Shown here: positions 8,160-13,868 of the stretch, in pieces
How the letters are laid out: each line of letters opens with the position of its first letter
Position numbering within the stretch: position 1 is the first letter of the stretch
Program-made: the position numbers and the translations under genes
Assembly: GCA_031258895.1 (NCBI GenBank)
Contig: JAIRMF010000106.1
Coordinates: 1 to 13,868 of the forward strand
DNA: 13,868 nt
Reading direction: 5' to 3'
DNA from: Dysgonamonadaceae bacterium
Lineage (GTDB): Bacteria; Bacteroidota; Bacteroidia; Bacteroidales; Azobacteroidaceae
The notes under the pieces: model-generated
Database searches by the model: none
What the model was told of the DNA's origin: nothing
Seen by the model: the letters and a program-made list of their open reading frames with translations, nothing else

Positions 8160-9439
8160 AATTTGCGTTTAAAGTAATCGTAATCTTCCTGATAGTATTT
8201 AACGTCAGATTACCTTACGTCTATAATTCCGTATTCCTTGCGATGATTCTGTCAACAGTGTACTACTTGCACAAAAGACAGTCCATACCATTGTACAGTT
8301 TTATCCAACGGTACAACGGTATTATCATCGTAGGAACAATTTTAATGATTGTAGTATCATTTTTTTTCCTTTACTATCACGCGTCAAATGACTATTTGTT
8401 TTTCAAACGTTATTGTATCGTTTTGATGATGAATTTTGCTGCAATTTATGCCCTTCCACTGTTAATAGAAGATGAGGAAAATCACGCATTTGAAGAGGTT
8501 ATCAAAGTAGTTGTCTATGCGTTTGCATTACAGGGATTGATTCACACAACAGGTTATATTTATCGTCCTTTTGGGGAATATATTCTCAATACATTCAATC
8601 CAAAAATTATGAATTATCTTTCAACTGCTGGTCCCAACAAAATCGAACGATTCCGATGCTATGCTCTGTGCGGAAGTATCTTTTTTGAGCTTCCAGCCGC
8701 TTACGGCGCAGCCTTCATTCTGTTTTTCAGGCTACAATTGATCAAACATCAAAATTACATAACAGGTTGGAAAAGCTATACTGTTTTTGTCCTGATGTTT
8801 TTGGGTGTTATCCTTTCGGGGCGAACCGGATTCGTAGGCATAGCCATGGGTTTGGCCTACTATTTATTCTTTTCATGGAATCAAATCGTCACACAGATTA
8901 AAAACCTGTGGAAAATTGTGAGGGTATACACAGTATTATTGTTCGCTTTCTATTTCCTTCTACCGCCGGATACCCGTAGAGGATTTGAGAAAGATGTATT
9001 TCCGTTTGCATTCGAATTCTATTACAATTACCGTGACAAGGGTAAATTTTCTACATCATCAACCGATAGACTGAATACTGCCATGTATTATCCTCTCGAT
9101 GAAGACACTCTTTGGGCGGGGCATGGCGTTTTTTCTAACCGCAGTAAATATCCTCTATCGGACGCGGGTTATATCAACAATTTGGTTTATGGCGGCATTC
9201 CGTTCTTTCTTTGCCTTATTATTTATCAGATGCTGTATTTTGCAAGACCGATTTTTATATCGAACAGGGGAATATACAAGGATGATAAAATGGATTTGTA
9301 CGTTTTTCTCTGTTTACTGCTGTACATATTTGTATTGAATTATAAATCAACTTCACTCGGTACGCTTCATTGCGTATTGGTTCTTTATCTTCTTGCCGGA
9401 TCAAGCTACATAACCAGGCATTACGAGAGAGATTACTGA
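8156..9439 (+). CDS. Wzy-like polysaccharide polymerase (O-antigen polymerase family)
   Basis: 427-residue integral membrane protein with roughly 10-12 hydrophobic segments by eye. The ATG at 8156 is chosen because it overlaps the GT2 stop as ATGA, like other junctions here, and starts directly with a membrane segment. The frame stays open upstream to 8039, but that part overlaps GT2 codons. Two features fit the Wzy/WaaL-type superfamily. One is SGRTGFVGIAMG at 221-232, in a helix after a cytoplasmic turn. The other is a large outer loop (~270-345) ending in SDAGYINNLVYGGIPF (335-350). Sequence identity within this family is low, so topology and context carry the call. It would join lipid-linked repeat units at the periplasmic face, with chain length set by the Wzc-like protein. 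A ligase role is possible but less likely in a locus with Wza and Wzc. Confidence 0.82.
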   Translation: MKFAFKVIVIFLIVFNVRLPYVYNSVFLAMILSTVYYLHKRQSIPLYSFIQRYNGIIIVGTILMIVVSFFFLYYHASNDYLFFKRYCIVLMMNFAAIYALPLLIEDEENHAFEEVIKVVVYAFALQGLIHTTGYIYRPFGEYILNTFNPKIMNYLSTAGPNKIERFRCYALCGSIFFELPAAYGAAFILFFRLQLIKHQNYITGWKSYTVFVLMFLGVILSGRTGFVGIAMGLAYYLFFSWNQIVTQIKNLWKIVRVYTVLLFAFYFLLPPDTRRGFEKDVFPFAFEFYYNYRDKGKFSTSSTDRLNTAMYYPLDEDTLWAGHGVFSNRSKYPLSDAGYINNLVYGGIPFFLCLIIYQMLYFARPIFISNRGIYKDDKMDLYVFLCLLLYIFVLNYKSTSLGTLHCVLVLYLLAGSSYITRHYERDY

Positions 9440-9441
9440 TT

Positions 9442-10602
9442 ATGAAAATCGTTTATTTATTACCTGGAGGGCTCTTTAATTCCGGTGGTATGGAGAGAGT
9501 TACAACACTGAAAGCAATTTATCTGGCAGAAAACAGAGGCTACGACGTATCGATCGTCACTACCGAACAGATGGGACGACCGTTGTTTTATTCCCTTTCT
9601 GAGAGAGTGCATACATACCATCTCGATATAGGTATTCACGAGCGGTTCGGAAAAGAATCATACGTCGAAAAGATTGTTTCCCGTTACTTGAAAATACGGG
9701 AATACCGGCGAAAACTTGAAAGCCTGCTCTACGAAATACGCCCTGACGTCACAGTCTCCACACTCGGACTTGACGTCGGATTCATAAACAGACTCAAAGA
9801 CGGTAGTATCAAAATCGGCGAGCTACATTTTCCAAGTAATTTCCGTTCGTTGATGGCAAGAAAGCTTTCCAAAAGTTTTGTGCCTAATCTTGTAGCGAAA
9901 ATAAGGACTTTGGAGTTAAAACATAAATGCTGGAAGCTTAGTCGTCTGGTTGTCCTTACTCAGGAAGAAAAAGCATTTTGGCAATACAATGGCAACGTCA
10001 CTGTTATACCCAATCCTATAACTTTCCGTACAGAAATTACTGCGACGTTGGCTGCAAAAAAAGCGTTGGCGGTAGGTCGCCTTGCTTACGAAAAAGGATT
10101 TGATACTTTGATTCAGGCATGGAGACAGGTTGTGGAGAAGCATCCCGAATGGGAATTACATATTTTTGGCGACGGAGATCAAAAGGAGGCGCTTACCGGA
10201 CAAATCGCGGAAAGTGGATTAACCGGCAAGGTATTCATCCATCGACCTGTGCAGGACATACAAAACATTTATCCTCAATTTTCCATATTTCTTTTTCCTT
10301 CGCGCTATCTTGAAGCTTTGCCTATGGTGTTACTTGAAGCGATGTCATTCGGGTTGCCGGCGGTTGCTTTTGACGCTCCTTGCGGACCAAAAGATCTGAT
10401 TTGTGATGGAGGGAACGGATATCTTGTCCCGACAGGTGACATACAACTTTTTATCGAACGTACCTGCCTTCTTATCGAATCCTGCGAACTACGCAGGACT
10501 ATGGGGCAAGCGGCAAAAGCGACATCGGAAGACTTCCATATCGAAAAGATAATGGCACAATGGGTACAGCTCTTCCAAGAATTAACATACGGGAAACCAT
10601 GA
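9442..10602 (+). CDS. Family 4 glycosyltransferase
   Basis: 386-residue GT-B enzyme. The ATG at 9442, two bases after the polymerase stop, gives the standard N-terminus MKIVYLLPGGLFNSGGMERV with the glycine loop at 9-18. An open extension back to 9370 would overlap the polymerase gene and adds nothing recognisable. The donor domain begins at LAVGRLAYEKGFDTLIQAW (209-227). The EX7E motif is EALPMVLLE, Glu291 to Glu299, followed by PAVAFDAPCGPKDLI, a signature often seen in GT4 capsule and exopolysaccharide transferases. The stop overlaps the next start by four bases. It should add one retained-configuration sugar to the repeat unit; the sugar is not predictable. Confidence 0.9.
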   Translation: MKIVYLLPGGLFNSGGMERVTTLKAIYLAENRGYDVSIVTTEQMGRPLFYSLSERVHTYHLDIGIHERFGKESYVEKIVSRYLKIREYRRKLESLLYEIRPDVTVSTLGLDVGFINRLKDGSIKIGELHFPSNFRSLMARKLSKSFVPNLVAKIRTLELKHKCWKLSRLVVLTQEEKAFWQYNGNVTVIPNPITFRTEITATLAAKKALAVGRLAYEKGFDTLIQAWRQVVEKHPEWELHIFGDGDQKEALTGQIAESGLTGKVFIHRPVQDIQNIYPQFSIFLFPSRYLEALPMVLLEAMSFGLPAVAFDAPCGPKDLICDGGNGYLVPTGDIQLFIERTCLLIESCELRRTMGQAAKATSEDFHIEKIMAQWVQLFQELTYGKP

Positions 10603-11732
10603 ACAAAACATCGGCAACCGGAGGCGGCAAACGACTTATCGTTCTCTCCGGTATTAACATATTTCGCGGCGGCACTTTGAAGATCATGCGGGATTGCATT
10701 GCCGCTCTCTCGGGTTTTGTTGATGTAAACACCGAAATCATAGCGCTTGTACACAACCGGGAACTATATCGGGAATATCCCAACGTGCGTTATATTGCTT
10801 ATCCCAGATCTCGAAAGTCGTGGTTGTGGCGTCTTTACTACGAATATTTCGGCCTGTGGCGAATGTCGAAACGGTTGAACCCTTGGTGCTGGTTTTCAAT
10901 TCACGACACTACACCGAACGTTGTAGCTCAGCGTCGCATGGTTTACTGCCACAATTCATTTCCCTTTTACCGGCTAAGACTTCGCGATCTATTCTTGCAG
11001 CCCGGCATTGCGATGCTGTGTTTGTTTTCGTACTACATATATAGGATTAACATCCATAAGAACGACTACATAATAGTTCAGCAGGAATGGTTCAGGCATG
11101 AATTGCACAAGTTTTTCGGCATTGATAATATAATAGTTTCGCTTCCCGATGAGGAGGATTCTTATTTGACGGCAAACGCAAGCGATTCTGTGAAGGAGAC
11201 AGGGGTCTGCCGGTTTTTTTATCCTTCGACTCCGATGATTCACAAAAACATTGAGACGGCATGTGAGGCGGCGGTCAAGCTTCAGCGGTACGGTATTGGG
11301 AACTTCGAGCTGGTGATAACGCTTGACGGCACGGAGAATCGTTATGCGAAATATATCTATGGGAAATACTGCGGATGTAGCGCTATCAACTTTACGGGAT
11401 ACTTGAAGCACGACCGGATGCAACAGTGGTACGAAGAATGTAGTTGTCTTGTTTTCCCATCTAAGGTTGAGACATGGGGGTTGCCGCTCTCTGAGGCGAA
11501 ACAGGCCTGCAAGCCGATTTTGGTCTCTGATCTTCCGTATGCCCGCGAAACTGTCGGCGGTTATGATAGGGTACGTTTTTTTAACCCTGACGATTCCGGC
11601 GAATTAGCCGGCCTTATGCAACAGTTCATGGAGGGACGCCTCACGTACGAAACGATTGAGGCGGATGAACACCGTATGCCATTTGCACGAAACTGGAACG
11701 AACTGTTCCAAATCATAATGAACCCGTCATGA
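10599..11732 (+). CDS. GT4-type glycosyltransferase, more divergent
   Basis: 377-residue protein starting at the ATG that overlaps the previous stop (ATGA, 10599-10602). An in-frame ATG at 10560 would add 13 residues read from inside the previous gene and is rejected. The first strand is RLIVLSGINIFRGGTLKIM, with the glycine loop at 23-25. The middle section is aromatic-rich (~75-165). The C-terminal half carries an EX7E motif ETWGLPLSE, Glu291 to Glu299, preceded by CSCLVFPSKV and followed by PILVSDLPYARE, the usual GT4 donor-site layout. The canonical VGRL segment is replaced by FFYPSTPMIHKN near 206-217, the arrangement found in a subset of GT4 enzymes that act on mannose- or rhamnose-type substrates; that link is weak. 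From here to the operon end the base composition becomes visibly richer in G and C. Confidence 0.82.
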   Translation: MNKTSATGGGKRLIVLSGINIFRGGTLKIMRDCIAALSGFVDVNTEIIALVHNRELYREYPNVRYIAYPRSRKSWLWRLYYEYFGLWRMSKRLNPWCWFSIHDTTPNVVAQRRMVYCHNSFPFYRLRLRDLFLQPGIAMLCLFSYYIYRINIHKNDYIIVQQEWFRHELHKFFGIDNIIVSLPDEEDSYLTANASDSVKETGVCRFFYPSTPMIHKNIETACEAAVKLQRYGIGNFELVITLDGTENRYAKYIYGKYCGCSAINFTGYLKHDRMQQWYEECSCLVFPSKVETWGLPLSEAKQACKPILVSDLPYARETVGGYDRVRFFNPDDSGELAGLMQQFMEGRLTYETIEADEHRMPFARNWNELFQIIMNPS

Positions 11733-13375
11733 AACGTCAAGCCATCCTTATAACGGCATATCGCGACGCCGGGCAACTGTTGGAAATAATCAGTTTTTTC
11801 GACTCTCGGTTTGAGTTTTACATACACGTTGATCGCCGCAGCCGAATGGAGACCGCTCATTTGGAGCGGAAGCCGAACGTTCATATCTACCGCGCTTATT
11901 CTGTCCACTGGGGCAGCCGTAATCATTTGAAGGCTATACTGCTGCTTGCCGGCGAGGCGCTGAAAAACGCGGAAATAGACTATCTCCACCTTATCACCGA
12001 GCAGGATTTTCCTGTGAAGCCTTTGTCTTTTTTCACCGACACTTTTGATACTTCTTGCGACCATATTCGCCGGATTCCCGTGCCGTGTCCGGACTGGGAG
12101 TCGGGCGGCGGGCTTGACCGCATAAACTATTACAATTTTTACGACCTGCTTGACGCTAAGAAGGCCGGCTGTGTGATCAATTTCTTTGTAAGGATTCAGA
12201 AACTGTTGAAGATAAAACGGAAATATCCGGCCCACCTTCCCAAGCTTTATGCCGGCAGCACGTATTGGAGTCTTCGTCGTGAGACGGTACAGTATGTAGT
12301 TGACTACACGGATCGCAACCCGCAGCTTTTGGAGCGGATGAAACATACTTTCTGTCCGGAAGAGTTTTACATCCCGACGGTCCTGATGACGGCTCCGTTT
12401 GCCGGCAGTTTTTCCGACAATCATTTGCGGTATATTGACTGGAGTAGCGGTCGCGGCGGTTATCCTGCCTACCTTGACGAGAGCGATTTTCCGGTGATAG
12501 TTGGTTCCGGGCGTCTTTTTGCGAGGAAGTTTAACTGTGAGAATCAGCGGAAGCTGCACCGTTATCTGACGGACCCGCAGGCTACGGTTACGGCTTCTTC
12601 CGAGAGTTCTTGCCTTCGGAGGGCGCAACTGAGGATGCTTGACATTCTTATTGTATTTGACGGTATATGCCGTCGCCATAACATTGACTATTGGCTTGCA
12701 TCGGGGACGCTGCTCGGCGCGCGCCGGTACGGCGGGTTTATTCCCTGGGACGATGATCTTGATGTGGAGATACGTCAGAAGGATCACCACCGTTTGCTTC
12801 GTGTATTGGAGAGGGAGCTTCCGCCGGAATTGAGGTTACAATGCCGCAGGACGGATAAGAATTATTGGTATTATTTTCCAAAGATACGCGATACGCGTTC
12901 GGAGGTTTTGGAGCCTGAGACTTTGAAATATAACTTTTTGTACCGTGGAATTTTCATAGATATTTTTCCGATGGAGCCGTTTTTCTCGACATTTATCAAG
13001 CGTCGTTTGGACGGCATACTTGTCCGGACGGCGAGGCGGCGTTTTGCTCCCAGCCGGTTGCAGCGGGTGTTTAATTATGTAGCGCTTTTGTTTTATCCGT
13101 TTGCCAGGTTGTTTATAGCTGCCACGCGACTTGCGTTTTTGTTTCTGCCTAAGACTAAATACACCGACATTCCGGGGAAGGAGACCTGCGACGCCCGTTT
13201 GGCCTGTCATCTTTTCCCGCTTGGTTCTATTCGGTTTGAGGGGCGTTTTTTCCCTGCGCCGCATGATACGGACGGCTACCTGACCGGCATTTACGGGAAG
13301 GATTTTATGACCCCGCCGCCACCTGAGCAGCGCGGTCGGCACACGCAGGAGATTCGTTTTGTGCAGAACGGTTAA
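11729..13375 (+). CDS. GT14 (Core-2/I-branching type) glycosyltransferase fused to LicD-type phosphotransferase
   Basis: 548-residue two-domain cytoplasmic protein, the last gene of the operon. Residues 1-~275 resemble the Branch (GT14) family: FYIHVDRR (30-37), VHWGS (59-63), HLITEQDFPV (87-96), AGSTYWSL (175-182), the acidic CPEEFYIPT (209-217) and LRYIDW (233-238). Residues ~300-548 are LicD-like, a nucleotidyltransferase-fold family: DYWLASGTLLGARRYGG with Ser325-Gly326, then IPWDDDLDVEI with Trp340 and Asp341, 342, 343 and 345 as likely metal ligands. LicD proteins transfer phosphocholine or related phospho-groups from a CDP donor onto glycans, so one polypeptide may add a branch or terminal sugar and then decorate it. 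No choline uptake or CDP-choline genes are in the window, so the actual donor is open. The 4 nt overlap with the preceding gene and no frame disruption at the junction argue for a real fusion. GC is higher than in the export genes. Confidence 0.88.
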   Translation: MKRQAILITAYRDAGQLLEIISFFDSRFEFYIHVDRRSRMETAHLERKPNVHIYRAYSVHWGSRNHLKAILLLAGEALKNAEIDYLHLITEQDFPVKPLSFFTDTFDTSCDHIRRIPVPCPDWESGGGLDRINYYNFYDLLDAKKAGCVINFFVRIQKLLKIKRKYPAHLPKLYAGSTYWSLRRETVQYVVDYTDRNPQLLERMKHTFCPEEFYIPTVLMTAPFAGSFSDNHLRYIDWSSGRGGYPAYLDESDFPVIVGSGRLFARKFNCENQRKLHRYLTDPQATVTASSESSCLRRAQLRMLDILIVFDGICRRHNIDYWLASGTLLGARRYGGFIPWDDDLDVEIRQKDHHRLLRVLERELPPELRLQCRRTDKNYWYYFPKIRDTRSEVLEPETLKYNFLYRGIFIDIFPMEPFFSTFIKRRLDGILVRTARRRFAPSRLQRVFNYVALLFYPFARLFIAATRLAFLFLPKTKYTDIPGKETCDARLACHLFPLGSIRFEGRFFPAPHDTDGYLTGIYGKDFMTPPPPEQRGRHTQEIRFVQNG

Positions 13376-13400
13376 TGATTGGCTGTTCCTGTTATACAAC

Positions 13401-13434
13401 AAGCGAGGCCTCCATTTCCGGAAGCCTCGCTTTT
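13401..13434 (+). terminator. Hairpin terminator between convergent genes
   Basis: Left arm AAGCGAGGC (13401-13409) pairs with GCCTCGCTT (13424-13432), and TTTT follows at 13431-13434, 26 bases after the LicD-fusion stop. The stem can extend inward by TCC with GGA after one mismatch. That mismatch is C-A in + strand RNA but a G-U pair in minus-strand RNA, where the helix becomes 13 bp with a six-base loop. It ends the + strand operon and lies 21 bases past the minus-strand gene's stop, so it may serve both. Confidence 0.8.
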
Positions 13435-13454
13435 CAAACACAATGAAAAAAAAT

Positions 13455-13868
13455 TCATTTTACGTAACCTACACTACACGCAACCCGGAAGCCGGTACCG
13501 CCGTCACTACGGTTGCTCGGGTCGCTGTTGCCGTCGCGATTCGAGACGCGGCAGCGGTAATCGTAACTGCCCCAGCCGGCGCCGCGCCAGACGCGAGTTG
13601 AATTCTTGTTGGGACGATAGGACGGGCCGTGAGGTTCGTTAGAATGGTAAGCCCTGTACCAATCCTGACACCATTCCCAAACATTACCACTCATATCACA
13701 AAGGCCAAGCTCATTGGCTGTTTTCTTTGCTACGGGCTTAGTACCGTGAACAGACTCACAAGGTTTGGCGCAGTCGCCGGTTGTGTTGTTATTGTCTTCA
13801 TACCAGCCAACATCGCAAAGAGTATTTTTGCCCGCATAGTCATAATCATAAGAGCTGCTACCATTTTT
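13455..13868 (-). CDS. C-terminal part of a SUMF1/FGE-like (C-type lectin fold) protein, 5' end outside window
   Basis: The minus strand is open from the window edge at 13868 to the TGA at 13457-13455, giving 137 C-terminal residues. An internal ATG at 13694 is not the start, because the homology continues upstream of it. Typical SUMF1 landmarks are NELGLCDMSGNVWEWCQDW (fragment residues ~52-70), RVWRG (92-96) and a terminal TGFRVA (125-130). True formylglycine-generating enzymes need two cysteines shortly after the RVxRGGS motif (Cys336 and Cys341 in human). Here that stretch has a single Cys in YRCRV, and the GGS has become GAG, so sulfatase activation is unlikely. A ligand-binding or surface-displayed role is more plausible. 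The last third has a sudden change in base composition (see the separate entry at 13485-13595). It converges on the polysaccharide operon and need not be related to it. Confidence 0.88.
   Translation of the reverse strand, partial: KNGSSSYDYDYAGKNTLCDVGWYEDNNNTTGDCAKPCESVHGTKPVAKKTANELGLCDMSGNVWEWCQDWYRAYHSNEPHGPSYRPNKNSTRVWRGAGWGSYDYRCRVSNRDGNSDPSNRSDGGTGFRVACSVGYVK
13485..13595 (-). other. Candidate DGR variable region at the 3' end of the SUMF1-like gene
   Basis: These 37 codons run from RVW to GFR. By hand count, 78 of 111 bases are G or C (70%) and 17 are A on the coding strand. The 174 coding bases at 13695-13868 of the same gene are about 45% GC. Three clusters, GSYDY, DGNSD/SN and SDGGT, contain 17 codons, every one ending in C or T and together coding Gly, Ser, Tyr, Asp, Asn and Thr. 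Such codons are what adenine-specific mutagenesis of AAC or AAT template codons produces, and these are the positions that vary in known C-type-lectin DGR targets. Framework residues (RG, CRVSNR, P, GFRVA) are conserved. No reverse transcriptase or template repeat is in the window, so this is a hypothesis. Confidence 0.35.

Noticed and set aside
9370..9441. Upstream extension of the second GT4 gene
   Set aside because: It lies inside the polymerase gene. The ATG at 9442 gives the standard GT4 N-terminus directly after the polymerase stop.
11561..12790. 409-codon open frame on the minus strand
   Set aside because: It lies antisense to two well-supported transferase genes, has a basic, low-complexity translation with no recognisable motif, and follows from the codon bias of the GC-richer + strand genes.
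13359..13642. Two + strand open frames past the LicD-fusion gene
   Set aside because: They cross the terminator hairpin and run antisense to the SUMF1-like gene, whose minus-strand reading has clear family motifs. Their Ala/Arg-rich translations reflect only the GC-rich segment.

Overview
This window is a polysaccharide export and assembly locus, almost certainly from a Gram-negative Bacteroidota member, probably Bacteroidales. The evidence is a Wza-like lipoprotein next to a Wzz/BY-kinase fusion, an OmpA-type barrel protein with a peptidoglycan-binding end, a SUMF1-type gene beside the locus, moderate-to-low GC, and starts mostly without a strong Shine-Dalgarno sequence. I cannot name the genus from sequence alone.

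Layout. Positions 1-75 hold the last 24 codons of an upstream gene, overlapping the next start. Positions 72-4618 form the export module on the + strand: a Wza-like lipoprotein, a Wzc-like tyrosine autokinase/copolymerase with an 11-tyrosine Gly-Tyr tail, and an OmpA-family outer-membrane protein. A long hairpin followed by a T-run fills the 75-base gap at 4619-4693. It looks like an intrinsic terminator or attenuator placed immediately before the second module. Positions 4694-13375 form the assembly module, eight tightly coupled + strand genes with 1-4 nt overlaps or at most a 2 nt gap. In order they are a WcaJ-like initiating sugar phosphotransferase, a GT4, a GT2, a Wzy-like polymerase, two more GT4-type enzymes, and a two-domain protein joining a GT14 (Core-2/I-branching type) transferase to a LicD-type phosphotransferase. 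A GC-rich hairpin at 13401-13434 ends the operon.

How the genes work together (inferred from families). The initiating transferase loads the first sugar phosphate onto undecaprenyl phosphate. The GT2, GT4 and GT14 activities extend and branch the repeat unit, and the LicD domain would add a phospho-substituent such as phosphocholine. Wzy polymerises the repeats, the Wzc-like kinase controls chain length, and the Wza-like lipoprotein with the OmpA-type protein handles outer-membrane passage and anchoring. No Wzx flippase is complete in the window. The 5' fragment could be its last helix, but that is a guess.

Positions 13455-13868 hold the 3' end of a convergent, minus-strand gene encoding a SUMF1/formylglycine-generating-enzyme-like (C-type-lectin fold) protein. 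It lacks the catalytic cysteine pair. Its last ~111 coding bases are abruptly GC-rich and dominated by NNC/NNT codons for Gly, Ser, Tyr, Asp and Asn at the positions that vary in diversity-generating retroelement (DGR) target proteins. This candidate DGR variable region, possibly served by a reverse transcriptase elsewhere, is the most unusual signal here, but it is a hypothesis. No tRNA, rRNA, CRISPR array, insertion sequence or integrase was seen.
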